Assembly (NCBI GenBank): GCA_017527945.1
Contig: JAFXPL010000079.1
Coordinates: forward strand, 1 to 26,846
DNA: 26,846 nt
From: Bacteroidales bacterium
GTDB lineage: Bacteria > Bacteroidota > Bacteroidia > Bacteroidales > WCHB1-69
Direction: 5' to 3'
Of this stretch, positions 1 through 7,636 are shown in pieces. The translations under genes were made by a program, and so were the position numbers. The notes beneath the pieces were generated by a model, which saw only the letters and a program-made list of their open reading frames with translations, ran no database searches and was not told the origin of the DNA. Each line of letters opens with the position of its first letter. The first letter of the stretch is position 1.

Positions 1-19
1 CGGAAGTCAAAAAAAAGCG

Positions 20-27
20 TACTTTTG
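20..27 (+). promoter_or_regulatory. Bacteroidetes -7 promoter element
   Basis: TACTTTTG matches the Bacteroidetes -7 consensus TAnnTTTG. It lies 34 nt before the ATG at 62 and only a few bases before an in-frame ATG at 32. The upstream ATG would therefore sit at or before the transcript start, which favours 62 as the lipoprotein start. The -33 region is off or at the window edge and cannot be judged. Confidence 0.55.
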
Positions 28-61
28 CCGAATGATTTTCAATATCTACAATTTCAGGACA

Positions 62-556
62 ATGACAACGAAAACAACACAAACCGTAGCCAAGCGCAGG
101 CACTGCCGCAGGGTGCTGCTGGGTGTCGCGGTGCTGGCAACATTCGCGCTGTTCGCCGCATGCGAGCGGCCGGAACCGGAACCCGAGCCGCCCTCCGCAC
201 CGGTGGGACAATTTGAATTTGCATGGGAAGACGTAACTGATTCGATTCCGTGTTTGCTGTTATCCATGAACTCTATCACACTTGTGAATGACAACGCCAC
301 ATTATTGAATCTTTGTCCCGATGCACCAACTTTTGACTTTTCGAATCATTCTTTGATTATTGTTTCAGGAGTTGCACCGACTGAGGTTATTTCGGTTGGC
401 GTAAATTTCGAACAGGTTGAGGATATGCGATATTTGCTGACAATACATGTCACCGGAAACAATGCCGCACAGCCTGGAGGATGGCGCAAATATATTAAAA
501 CACCAAAAATTTCTGAACCTCACAATGTTTCACTTTTAATTGAATATGAACCATAA
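62..556 (+). CDS. Small lipoprotein of unknown function
   Basis: This encodes a 164-residue predicted lipoprotein. A basic N-region (KRRHCRR) is followed by a hydrophobic stretch and a lipobox ending LFAAC, with the lipidated Cys at residue 34, and then a Pro/Glu-rich linker (ERPEPEPEP). The remainder has no family that I recognise. It should be exported and anchored to a membrane. An in-frame ATG at 32 is possible, but the promoter site at 20-27 argues for 62. The signal and linker are GC-rich, whereas the body from about 216 on is AT-rich like the next gene, so the body may have been acquired by recombination onto a native signal peptide. The stop lies about 10 nt before the likely start of the protease gene, so the two are probably co-transcribed. 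The function is unknown. Confidence 0.7.
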   Translation: MTTKTTQTVAKRRHCRRVLLGVAVLATFALFAACERPEPEPEPPSAPVGQFEFAWEDVTDSIPCLLLSMNSITLVNDNATLLNLCPDAPTFDFSNHSLIIVSGVAPTEVISVGVNFEQVEDMRYLLTIHVTGNNAAQPGGWRKYIKTPKISEPHNVSLLIEYEP

Positions 557-566
557 AACAGATGAC

Positions 567-2429
567 ATGTATAGACGTAAAAATATATTTTGCTGTATTA
601 TTCTACTTTTGTGTCTGCAAACCAACATAATGGCCCAAGATTCAATTCGTCATTATTATTACAAGGGACAGAAAATAAATTTGCATGTAGATTCCATATC
701 ATTGGGAATCTTAACCAAGGACACAACACAAATAAAAAGCTTAATAAATTCGGTGCGTTATTCCTGTGATGTTTTTGTACCCGTATCAGACAATGGAGGA
801 TATTCTTTTTTTTCAATAATTCATCCAAATAATTGTTTAGGGAGTTTTCAATTAAAGGATTCATTAGGACTGAGACTTGTCTCTGTCCCTTTTACAACCA
901 CTACTACTTGTTTTAAACGAAAAAATAAAGAGACAAAAGGATTGACGAATCGGTTTTATGTCCAGTTGTATAATGAGGGTGATACCGTACAGTTGAAAAA
1001 CTTTGCTATGGCACACGATGTGGAACTGTTGTATGCTATGACTTACATGCCAGACTGGTTTGTGTTATCATGTCCATATAACAGTCCTCAAGACGCTTTA
1101 GATATGGCAAACCTATTTTTCGAATCAGGCCTTTTTGTTTCTGCGGAACCTGAATTCGTTTTCAAAGGAAAATTAGCCTCAAATGATACTTATTATCCAG
1201 ATCAATGGGGATTGCACAATACAGGACAGTATTCTGATACTTTTCCTTATGTAGATATAAACGTTACTTCTGCTTGGAAGATATCAAAAGGAGGAAACTC
1301 TCTTGTGGCAATCTATGATAATGGAGTGTATTCTAATCATCCTGATTTAATACAGAATGTCAAGAACCAAGGATATGACGCTCAAACAGGACATTCGCCA
1401 GCTTCGAGATACGGTAAACATGGCACGACATGTGCCGGTATTGTCGCAGCCGTAGAAAACGAAATTGGTGTAGTTGGAGTCGCACCGGAAGCAGATATCA
1501 CTTTAATAAGCATTGGTTTGAATCAGCTCAACACTCCTGAACAATATGCAAACGGCTTTAATTGGGCAATGGAAAATAACATTGATGTTATTAGCAATTC
1601 GTGGGGAATATTAGATACTTCTATGTTGATTGAAACAGCAATTAGTAGAGCAACAAATGAGGGTCGCAATGGGAAAGGGTGTGTCATGGTTTTCGCAGCA
1701 GGAAATAATAACGATTTAGAATCCGACACAAGTATATGGTATCCTGGAAAATTCGCTCCTGAAATATTGGTTGTTGGGGCAATTAGTCCTTGCGGGGAAC
1801 GAAAAAGCACACTGTCGTGTGACCATGAATTTTGGGGCAGTTGTTTTGGTGAACAATTAGACATTATGGCTCCCGGAGTTTTGATTCCGACAACAGATAT
1901 ACCAGAAACTGAGGGGTACAACCCCAATGAACCCATTCATGTTAATAATGCAGGGAATTTAGTTTCAAGCGATTACGATAATACTGACTATACTGTATGG
2001 TTTAATGGCACATCCGCCGCATGTCCGCACGTTGCGGGTGTTGCAGCCCTTGTACTTTCCGCCAATCCAAATCTACATGGACAAGAGGTATGCAATATTA
2101 TAGAGGAGACGGCAAAGAAAGTTCGTCCAGATTTATATGAGTATTCGGACACGATCTCTCGCCCCAACGGCACTTGGAATCCCTATATGGGCTACGGCCT
2201 CCTCGACGCACACCGCGCCGTGTTGAAAGCCGCCTACCACAAGGTCTATGGCGACACCGCACTTGCCATTTGCGACACAAGCGTCCGCGCCTACACCGTC
2301 CGCGCCCCGCACAACAATAACATCGACAGCGTGTCGTTCTTCTGGACCTGCACCGACAACCTGCAGATGGTGGCGGGAATTTCAATTGGGAATGAGAAAT
2401 TAGAAATTAGGAATTATGGGAAGTGCTGA
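567..2429 (+). CDS. Subtilisin-like (S8) serine protease, C-terminally truncated
   Basis: This is a secreted S8-family peptidase. With the start at 567 the N-terminus is a signal peptide (MYRRK, hydrophobic core, cleavage near IMAQ). ATG 546 and TTG 540 are alternative in-frame starts that overlap the preceding stop. The catalytic residues are all visible: Asp251 in AIYDNGV, His285 in KHGTTCAG, the oxyanion Asn380 in FAAGNNN, and Ser483 in NGTSAACPHVAG. An N-terminal region of about 200 residues resembles the propeptide region of Bacteroidetes S8 proteases. The reading frame ends in a short AT-rich repeat tract at 2384-2420. The downstream frame (2416-2775) still encodes a T9SS-type sorting tail, so the intact ancestor was probably exported to the cell surface by T9SS. 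The truncated product keeps its active site but would lack the sorting signal. DNA up to about 2155 is AT-rich and the final 270 bp is GC-rich. Confidence 0.85.
   Translation: MYRRKNIFCCIILLLCLQTNIMAQDSIRHYYYKGQKINLHVDSISLGILTKDTTQIKSLINSVRYSCDVFVPVSDNGGYSFFSIIHPNNCLGSFQLKDSLGLRLVSVPFTTTTTCFKRKNKETKGLTNRFYVQLYNEGDTVQLKNFAMAHDVELLYAMTYMPDWFVLSCPYNSPQDALDMANLFFESGLFVSAEPEFVFKGKLASNDTYYPDQWGLHNTGQYSDTFPYVDINVTSAWKISKGGNSLVAIYDNGVYSNHPDLIQNVKNQGYDAQTGHSPASRYGKHGTTCAGIVAAVENEIGVVGVAPEADITLISIGLNQLNTPEQYANGFNWAMENNIDVISNSWGILDTSMLIETAISRATNEGRNGKGCVMVFAAGNNNDLESDTSIWYPGKFAPEILVVGAISPCGERKSTLSCDHEFWGSCFGEQLDIMAPGVLIPTTDIPETEGYNPNEPIHVNNAGNLVSSDYDNTDYTVWFNGTSAACPHVAGVAALVLSANPNLHGQEVCNIIEETAKKVRPDLYEYSDTISRPNGTWNPYMGYGLLDAHRAVLKAAYHKVYGDTALAICDTSVRAYTVRAPHNNNIDSVSFFWTCTDNLQMVAGISIGNEKLEIRNYGKC
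2384..2420 (+). repeat. Heptamer-like AT-rich tract breaking the protease frame
   Basis: The tract contains near-repeats of a 7-bp unit (AAATTAG, AAATTAG, GAATTAT) flanked by GGGAAT/GGGAAG. It interrupts otherwise GC-rich coding DNA and the protease frame stops just after it. It resembles the other 7-bp tandem tracts in the window in unit length but not in sequence. Confidence 0.6.
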
Positions 2430-2775
2430 CATACATCCAATCATGAGATTCGCCGCCTTGGCCTTGCGGGGTAACGGCGCGGTCAATGACGACACCGTAG
2501 AGACACAAAATTTTGCGTCTCTACAACCCGGCAATCACGTCAATTGGTACGCCTTGTCGCCCGCGCAGATCGCGCAGCTGCAGGCGATTGCCGAACGCAA
2601 CACCGGCCGCGCCTCGGTGATGGCCAAAGGGCGGACGGTACGGACGCGGTTCATCGCGCCCACGAGCAGCCAAACCGCAACGGTGGACGTGCGTGGCATC
2701 CCCGCCGGCGTGTACATGCTGCGCGTGAGGGATGCGGAGGGAAATGAATACCATCAAAAAATCATCAAGAAATAA
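2416..2775 (+). pseudogene. Detached C-terminal part of the protease with T9SS sorting tail
   Basis: This open frame of 119 residues lies in a different frame from the protease and has no signal peptide. Its end, VDVRGIPAGVYMLRV followed by a basic KIIKK tail, is the pattern of type A T9SS C-terminal sorting domains. T9SS cargo is recognised by this domain and moved across the outer membrane. The fragment is therefore best read as the lost tail of the preceding subtilase rather than as an independent gene. It contains a 28-bp palindrome (2497-2524) that encodes part of the protein. A sequencing or assembly frameshift could produce the same picture, but the repeat tract at the junction suggests a real event. 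Confidence 0.7.
2497..2524 (+). repeat. 28-bp near-perfect palindrome (GTAGAGAC type)
   Basis: The arms GTAGAGAC and GTCTCTAC flank a CAAAATTTTG core, and one symmetric position is mismatched. It lies inside the protease tail frame. A second 28-bp palindrome with arms GCAGAGAC/GTCTCTGC lies inside the methylase gene at 22186-22213. The shared length and arms show that they belong to one dispersed repeat family. Confidence 0.8.
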
Positions 2776-2782
2776 CCAGCCA

Positions 2783-3679
2783 ATGACCAAATCCCAACAT
2801 ATACTCCTCGTTTTCACCATCTTTCTGATGACAATAGCAGCGGGCTGCCACCGCAAGCCCGCCCCCATCGTCATCACCCCCGACATCGAGAAAAACCACC
2901 TGCAAAGGAACCACATCTTCGGGAAGGTCCGTTGGCTGGCGACTGCGACATGCTACCTGTACGCTGACTCGATCCCGCTGAAGGACACCGCCAACCTGAA
3001 GGCGCTTTTCGACGGGAGGGCATTCGACGCGAGCTCGCTGCAACTCTACACCTCCGACGGCTGGCTTCGGTCGTTTGTCAAACACAACGAGAAGCAAGAA
3101 GTCGTGTTGCGCCGCGAATACAGCTACGACGACGAGGCCAAAATCACACGCTGGGAAGAGTATGACGCCGACAGCACGTTGGTCTCCCACGGCACCTACA
3201 CCTACGACCGCAACGGGTTCCTCGTGGGCGAGAAGATCTATCAAGGCGACAGTTTGGTGATGTCGTTCGCGCACACCACCGACGGCATCGGCAACGCCAT
3301 CCGGACCGTGCAGACCTTCGGCGACCTGCAGACCGCAACGGAGAACAAGTTCAACGAGCAGGGTCTGGTCACGCAGATCACCGAGTACGAGCCCAATGGC
3401 AAGGTCTTCAAGACCGCTAAGATCGAGTACGACAACTACGGCGACGAGGTGAACCGATGCGTCTATAAGGCCGGCAACCAGATGATCGAATACACCTACA
3501 CGGAATACGCCCAGGACGGCCGCGTGCGCAAGGTCATCTACGAGGACAAACTGCATCACATCAAGGAGTTCCACTACTACTTCGACTACGATGCGAACAA
3601 AAACTGGCAAACCGAGGTCTGCGCCGTCGATGACCAGATTGTTTACATCAAAAGAAGGACTTTCGAGTATTACGAATGA
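2783..3679 (+). CDS. Lipoprotein with YD-like repeats
   Basis: This encodes a 298-residue predicted lipoprotein. The start at 2783 gives a good signal (MTKSQHILL, hydrophobic core, lipobox IAAGC with Cys22); an in-frame ATG at 2732 would add a poor N-terminus and overlap the protease tail. The mature part is a chain of short beta-hairpin-like repeats with motifs such as EYSYDDEAK, YTYDRNGFL, EYDNYGDE and YFDYDANKN, similar to the YD/RHS-type repeats found in Bacteroidetes surface proteins. Such repeats usually form extended beta structures and no enzymatic motif is visible. It is likely an envelope lipoprotein. The partner and role are unknown. It starts 8 nt after the protease tail ends and may have been co-transcribed with the intact protease. 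Confidence 0.75.
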   Translation: MTKSQHILLVFTIFLMTIAAGCHRKPAPIVITPDIEKNHLQRNHIFGKVRWLATATCYLYADSIPLKDTANLKALFDGRAFDASSLQLYTSDGWLRSFVKHNEKQEVVLRREYSYDDEAKITRWEEYDADSTLVSHGTYTYDRNGFLVGEKIYQGDSLVMSFAHTTDGIGNAIRTVQTFGDLQTATENKFNEQGLVTQITEYEPNGKVFKTAKIEYDNYGDEVNRCVYKAGNQMIEYTYTEYAQDGRVRKVIYEDKLHHIKEFHYYFDYDANKNWQTEVCAVDDQIVYIKRRTFEYYE

Positions 3680-3744
3680 TTGGCTGTTGGCTGTTAGCTG
3701 TTAGCTGTTGGCTATTGGCTGTTGGCTATTGGCTGTTGGCTGTT
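3680..3744 (+). repeat. Heptamer tandem repeat (GCTGTTG-type)
   Basis: About nine consecutive 7-bp units, mostly GCTGTTG with variants GCTGTTA and GCTATTG, begin at the stop codon of the preceding lipoprotein. The tract fills half of the spacer before the DUF5606 gene. No terminator-like hairpin is evident in it. Confidence 0.9.
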
Positions 3745-3809
3745 TCGGAAGCTAAAAGAAAAATCAAAAAAAAGTAACAACAATTATTAACCTTATAAAT
3801 AGTAAAAAA

Positions 3810-4238
3810 ATGGATTTAAGCAAGATTTTATCAATCACAGGCAAGAACGGCCTGTTCAAATTCCTGTCGAAAACCCCCAACAGCTTCATCGTGGAAGGAT
3901 TGGACGACAGCAAGCGTTTCCCCGCTTTCAGCAGCGACGGTGTGGCTTCGCTGGACAACATCGCCATCTTCACCGAGACGGACGAAGTGCCGCTGCAGAC
4001 CGTTTTCCAGAACATCTACAAGAAAGAAGACGGCAAGAAAATCGAGATTCCGAAGGACAACAACGCCATCAAGACCTATTTCGCGGAGATTCTTCCCGAA
4101 TACGACCGCGAGCGCGTCTATGTCTCCAACATGAAGAAAGTCTATACGTGGTACAACATCCTCATCGACCACAATCTCATTGACTTAGAGGAGCCGTCCA
4201 CCGAAGAATCCGCATCAGAAAACACTGACAACCAGTAA
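3810..4238 (+). CDS. DUF5606 family protein
   Basis: This 142-residue protein begins MDLSKILSITGKNGLFKF and contains the RFPAFSSDGVASL and FTETDEVPLQTVF segments that I recognise as characteristic of the Bacteroidetes DUF5606 family. Family members are of about this length, so the gene looks complete. It has no signal peptide or membrane segment and should be cytosolic. The middle contains EYDRERVYVSNMKKVYTWYN, also conserved in the family, and the last 15 residues are acidic and low-complexity. No biochemical function is established that I can name. It is followed by a hairpin at 4246-4273, so it may form its own transcription unit. Confidence 0.85.
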   Translation: MDLSKILSITGKNGLFKFLSKTPNSFIVEGLDDSKRFPAFSSDGVASLDNIAIFTETDEVPLQTVFQNIYKKEDGKKIEIPKDNNAIKTYFAEILPEYDRERVYVSNMKKVYTWYNILIDHNLIDLEEPSTEESASENTDNQ

Positions 4239-4245
4239 TTTACAA

Positions 4246-4273
4246 TAGGGCTGTCACCATCGTGGCAGCCCTA
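4246..4273 (+). terminator. Hairpin after the DUF5606 gene, possible terminator
   Basis: TAGGGCTG pairs with CAGCCCTA over 8 bp, and CAC/GTG can extend the stem inward. It starts 8 nt after the stop codon. There is no T-tract behind it, so it could equally be an mRNA-stabilising hairpin. Confidence 0.5.
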
Positions 4274-4281
4274 CACATTAT

Positions 4282-4313
4282 AACCCATTAACTCATTAAC
4301 CCATTAACCCATT
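4282..4313 (+). repeat. Octamer tandem repeat (CATTAACC-type)
   Basis: Four units of about 8 bp (CATTAACT, CATTAACC, CATTAACC, then CATTATGA) run directly into the start codon of the next gene, whose ATG is part of the last unit. A change in unit number would alter the 5' leader and spacing to any upstream signal. Confidence 0.85.
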
Positions 4314-5813
4314 ATGAAAGAAAACCGCCCCTGGCTCATCTGGCTGACCATTGTCGCCGTCCTTCTTGCCGGTGTAGGCATCTTTTTCTACTACAACCTC
4401 TTCCGGCAGTCAAAGTCGGAGCTGATTGAGGCTATCCCGACCGATGCGGCGTTCATCTTCACCCTGAACGACAACGAGGCGTTCGTGAAAGGGACCGCAG
4501 GGCTCACCCCCTACATCGACGAGATGTTCGCGATGGACGCGCTGCCCGCCTACGAGACCATGCGCTCGAAGCTGCCTGCCGGCGACTACGACCTCACCGT
4601 CTCGGGCCACGGCAGCAACGGCGGTGTCAGCGTCCTGTTCAACACCCATGCCGACAAGGCGGCCTTCAAACGGCTACTGCGCGCCCTCAGCATAGACCCC
4701 AACAACTACACCACCTTCGAAAGGAACCGCATCTACACCTACGGCACCAACTTCAAGAGCGTGAAGTTCGCCTACGTGAACCACATCATCTCCTTCTCCA
4801 CCGATGTGGAACTGCTGAAACGCGCCATCGTGCAGCGCATGCACCCCAAGGACCTGCTGTCTGACAAGCAGTTCAAGGAGATGTACAATCTTTCGGAAAA
4901 AAACCGCAAGCAGAACTGGCTGATAGTCAAGCCTGACCGATACACGCCCTTCCTCTCCAGTTTCTTAAGCGACAACTTGTCGGAAAAGCTGGCCCGCTGC
5001 CTGAAAGGGACGGGGTGGACGGCCTTCCAAATGCGGTTCTCCGGCAAGGACATACATCTGTCGGGATATGCTCAGCAAACAGATGCCGCAAATGCAGCTT
5101 TCCTGTCACTGCTTGGGAAACAGACCGACGGCAACGATGCCGACATCGAGCGCCTCTTCCCATGCAACGCGGATTGGTACATCCAGTCCAACAGTCCGCA
5201 AATGTGGGTGCGGATGTTTGAATCCACCCCGCAAATCTCTGAAAAAGAGACCTCTGTCATGATGACCAGCCTCTCTCCGAAGGCATCCGGCTGCTTCTCC
5301 ATGCACACCGACTCCATCGACTACACCCTCTGCGTGATGCTCCCCGACAGCAACTGCGAGGATTTTCTGAGCGCCCTCTACTGCAACGACACCCGGAAGG
5401 CCGATTCCATCCGGAATGCGTACAAGAACGGCATCTACCCTATTCCCCACGCAATGGCCCCCATGGTGCCCAAACTCGCCGCCGACTCCATGCAATGGGT
5501 CACGGTCTGGAACGACGCCCTGGTCTTCGCCCCCTCGATGGAGGCTGCCTCTCTTTTTATAAACAATGTCAAGAAAAGCGGGCTTATGGCCAAAAACCGC
5601 TACTATCCGTTTGTTGACGATGCCGTGGCCTCCTCCTCGCTCTTCAACCTCGTGATTTTCCACGATGAAACATCAACATACTGGACATCAAACCTTTCCG
5701 AAAAAGGAAAAGCCTCCCGTACCGGACAGGAACTGCGCATCCTCTCCCTCAGCTGCGAAACAATGGAAAACGGAAAGAATTTCGTGCCCCTGAACCTTTT
5801 TATGCACTTTTAG
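4314..5813 (+). CDS. Membrane-anchored periplasmic protein of unknown function
   Basis: This 499-residue protein has one N-terminal membrane segment at about residues 8-27 (WLIWLTIVAVLLAGVGIFFY) behind a short KENR start, so the bulk should lie outside the inner membrane. The first part after the anchor, AIPTDAAFIFTLNDNEAF, resembles the opening of DUF3352-like proteins of Bacteroidetes, in which a similar phrase precedes long alpha/beta domains. I do not recognise a catalytic motif. The product ends in NLFMHF just before a heptamer repeat. The gene is GC-rich and typical of the core region. A DUF3352-like assignment is tentative. Confidence 0.7.
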   Translation: MKENRPWLIWLTIVAVLLAGVGIFFYYNLFRQSKSELIEAIPTDAAFIFTLNDNEAFVKGTAGLTPYIDEMFAMDALPAYETMRSKLPAGDYDLTVSGHGSNGGVSVLFNTHADKAAFKRLLRALSIDPNNYTTFERNRIYTYGTNFKSVKFAYVNHIISFSTDVELLKRAIVQRMHPKDLLSDKQFKEMYNLSEKNRKQNWLIVKPDRYTPFLSSFLSDNLSEKLARCLKGTGWTAFQMRFSGKDIHLSGYAQQTDAANAAFLSLLGKQTDGNDADIERLFPCNADWYIQSNSPQMWVRMFESTPQISEKETSVMMTSLSPKASGCFSMHTDSIDYTLCVMLPDSNCEDFLSALYCNDTRKADSIRNAYKNGIYPIPHAMAPMVPKLAADSMQWVTVWNDALVFAPSMEAASLFINNVKKSGLMAKNRYYPFVDDAVASSSLFNLVIFHDETSTYWTSNLSEKGKASRTGQELRILSLSCETMENGKNFVPLNLFMHF

Positions 5814-5841
5814 TTTCAGGTTTCAGGTTTCAAGTTTCAAG
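5813..5841 (+). repeat. Heptamer tandem repeat (GTTTCAG-type)
   Basis: Four 7-bp units (GTTTCAG, GTTTCAG, GTTTCAA, GTTTCAA) start at the last base of the preceding stop codon. The tract lies between convergent genes and directly adjoins an octamer tract. Confidence 0.9.
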
Positions 5842-5922
5842 ACTAAACCTCTAAAACCCTAAACCACTAAACCACTAAACCACTAAACCACTAAACCACT
5901 AAACCACTAAACCACTAAACCA
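5842..5922 (+). repeat. Octamer tandem repeat (ACTAAACC-type)
   Basis: About nine 8-bp units, mostly ACTAAACC with degenerate first copies, run up to the stop codon of the convergent - strand gene. Together with the heptamer tract it fills the whole 109-bp convergent spacer, and no conventional terminator is seen there. Confidence 0.9.
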
Positions 5923-6474
5923 TCAAAAATCCGAATTGACCTCCAGCGCTTCCACTTTGGAGTTCTTCCCATCGATGTAGGTGATGACCACCGGGGAGGT
6001 GCTGTGGTAACTGCACTTGGAAAGGATAATTGTGTTGGACTCCTGCGTCAGGGTGTCGGTGTTGACCAGCCACCGGGAGTAGTCGGTGGTGTATTTGACG
6101 TATATGGGTTCATCCTTGATTTCGTTGACCTCCTGGGCCATCTCGCCGTACTTGCCGCTCAACCGCCCCTGCAGGTCGGGATAGGTGAACTGGGTACTCA
6201 TGTTGAAAAAGACATCGACTTTGTAAATGAGGTGCGTTTTGGCGGCAGAGCGAATTTCAACCTTGACACGTTCTCCCGCAAACGTCCCTTTCATCACCGT
6301 GTAATTCGGCTTCGAATGGCTCGCGTCCTCCACGAAGCCCTTTCCTTTCAGCTTGGAGACAAACGTGGAGAGCGTGCTGTTAATGCCGATGCCGAGGAAC
6401 CTCATGGGCTGTGTCTGGGCATTACCGAGCGCCAGCAGCGCAACCAAAAGGCAGGTTGTCAATATTTTCTTCAT
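5923..6474 (-). CDS. Secreted protein of unknown function
   Basis: This 183-residue protein begins with a clear Sec signal peptide (MKKILTTCLLVALLALG, cleavage probably after NAQ). The mature part starts with MRFLGIGINSTLSTFVSKLKGKGF, a pattern in which a small protein compares or tracks a short motif under conditions unknown to me, and I recognise no family with certainty. It has two Cys in total, one in the signal. The product is expected in the periplasm or envelope. It is transcribed opposite to all core neighbours and diverges from the TPR-like gene across a 94-bp spacer. The start at 6474 is the only one that gives a signal peptide. Confidence 0.7.
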   Translation of the reverse strand: MKKILTTCLLVALLALGNAQTQPMRFLGIGINSTLSTFVSKLKGKGFVEDASHSKPNYTVMKGTFAGERVKVEIRSAAKTHLIYKVDVFFNMSTQFTYPDLQGRLSGKYGEMAQEVNEIKDEPIYVKYTTDYSRWLVNTDTLTQESNTIILSKCSYHSTSPVVITYIDGKNSKVEALEVNSDF

Positions 6475-6542
6475 TGTCAGGTATCATTAAAAAAGCGGGT
6501 GCAAAATTACATTTTTTTCGTCCCGCATTCCATAAAAAAACA

Positions 6543-6550
6543 TATCTTTG
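6543..6550 (+). promoter_or_regulatory. Bacteroidetes -7 promoter element
   Basis: TATCTTTG matches TAnnTTTG and lies 18 nt before the ATG at 6569. An upstream in-frame TTG at 6548 falls inside this element and is rejected as a start. Confidence 0.6.
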
Positions 6551-6568
6551 CCGCCTGATTTTCGCCAA

Positions 6569-7180
6569 ATGGAAAAAATTTATTTCACAGACTACGTAGA
6601 GTCTAACCAGGGAAAGGCCCAGACAACGCTTCAGGAGCTGCAACGCAGGTATCCGGCCTCGCCGCTGCTGAACATGTTCTGCCTGAAAGACCAGACGCTG
6701 AAGGCCTCAGCCCGGCAAAAGGCCAGGATGTTGCTGACGCTGCCCGACAAACTGCGTTTCGACAAGCTGCCTTTGGAGACCGCCCCCGTGATGGCGGTGC
6801 GCGAGAAGCCCCAGCTCAACATGGTGGAGCACCACAAGCCTGCCGCCCAGCCCCTCAACCCCATCTTCGTGAAGCATCCCGCCCCCGACCACGAGAACCG
6901 GCAAGCCCTTATCGACCAGCTGATTGAAAAATTCTCCAAAGACGCGCCGAAAATCATCTACTCCCCCGAAGTGCACGATGCCGAAGCCGACTACGGAATG
7001 GAAAGCTCCGTGGAGGATCAAAGTATCGTAAGTGTCTCATTAGCAAATGTTTACGCAGAGCAAGGATACTATGACCGAGCCATCCAGATGTTCGAAATAT
7101 TGAAGTTGCATTTTCCCGAAAAAAATAGTATTTTTGCCGCCCGAATCGAAGAGCTGAAAAAAATGATGGCAGGAGAGTGA
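6569..7180 (+). CDS. TPR-like cytosolic protein
   Basis: This 203-residue protein lacks a signal peptide. Its last 50 residues, with SLANVYAEQGYYDRAIQMFE followed by a second helix ending FAARIEELKK, fit a tetratricopeptide repeat, which mediates protein contacts. The central part is Pro-rich (HHKPAAQPLNPIF) and probably flexible. The N-terminal part (MEKIYFTDYVESNQGKAQTT) also looks helical. It precedes secG by 82 bp in the same direction and may be co-transcribed with it. I cannot name the partner. The start at 6569 is chosen because the promoter element ends just upstream. Confidence 0.7.
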   Translation: MEKIYFTDYVESNQGKAQTTLQELQRRYPASPLLNMFCLKDQTLKASARQKARMLLTLPDKLRFDKLPLETAPVMAVREKPQLNMVEHHKPAAQPLNPIFVKHPAPDHENRQALIDQLIEKFSKDAPKIIYSPEVHDAEADYGMESSVEDQSIVSVSLANVYAEQGYYDRAIQMFEILKLHFPEKNSIFAARIEELKKMMAGE

Positions 7181-7262
7181 TTTTGGCACCGTTTTTGCAA
7201 AGAATTCGCTTCGCAGAAAGATAAAAAGTAACAAATTAAGTCATAAACTAAAAAGCAAAGAG

Positions 7263-7550
7263 ATGTTTACATTGTGTGTAGTATTAATCATTTTGGCAAG
7301 TATCGTGCTGGCCTTCGTGGTGCTCATCCAAAACTCCAAGGGCGGCGGCCTGGCATCCAACTTCGCCTCCTCCAACCAGGTGATGGGCGTGCGCAAAACC
7401 GCTGACGTGCTGGAGAAAACCACGTGGGGACTTGCCGCCGGCATCATGCTGCTCTGCTTCGTCTGCGCCTTCATGGCCAAGAGCGAGTACAACAGCACCC
7501 ACGAGACGCCCACCCAAGTCGAGCAAACCACCGATGGCGCCGAAGAGTAG
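7263..7550 (+). CDS. secG: Preprotein translocase subunit SecG
   Basis: This 95-residue protein has the SecG layout: an N-terminal membrane helix (about residues 2-22), the conserved cytosolic loop with SKGGGLASNFASSNQVMGVR, a second membrane helix (about 55-72), and a short acidic, Thr-rich tail. SecG associates with SecYE in the inner membrane and assists SecA-driven protein export. The length is normal for Bacteroidetes. A hairpin followed by a T-tract (7580-7608) probably ends the transcript. The tig cluster starts 86 bp downstream. Confidence 0.93.
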   Translation: MFTLCVVLIILASIVLAFVVLIQNSKGGGLASNFASSNQVMGVRKTADVLEKTTWGLAAGIMLLCFVCAFMAKSEYNSTHETPTQVEQTTDGAEE

Positions 7551-7579
7551 CCGATGACAATGGGAAATGTTTGAACATG

Positions 7580-7608
7580 CAATGCCCCATGGCGTTGTGT
7601 GTTTTTTT
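7580..7608 (+). terminator. Probable intrinsic terminator after secG
   Basis: CAATGCC pairs with GGCGTTG (one G-U) around a CCAT loop and is followed after four bases by seven T. It separates secG from the tig-clpP-clpX cluster. Confidence 0.65.
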
Positions 7609-7636
7609 GTAGAATAAAATATAAAACACTGACTGA

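Noticed and set aside
5842..5922. Conventional intrinsic terminator between the convergent genes
   Set aside because: The spacer is tandem octamers and heptamers without a GC-rich stem and T-tract.
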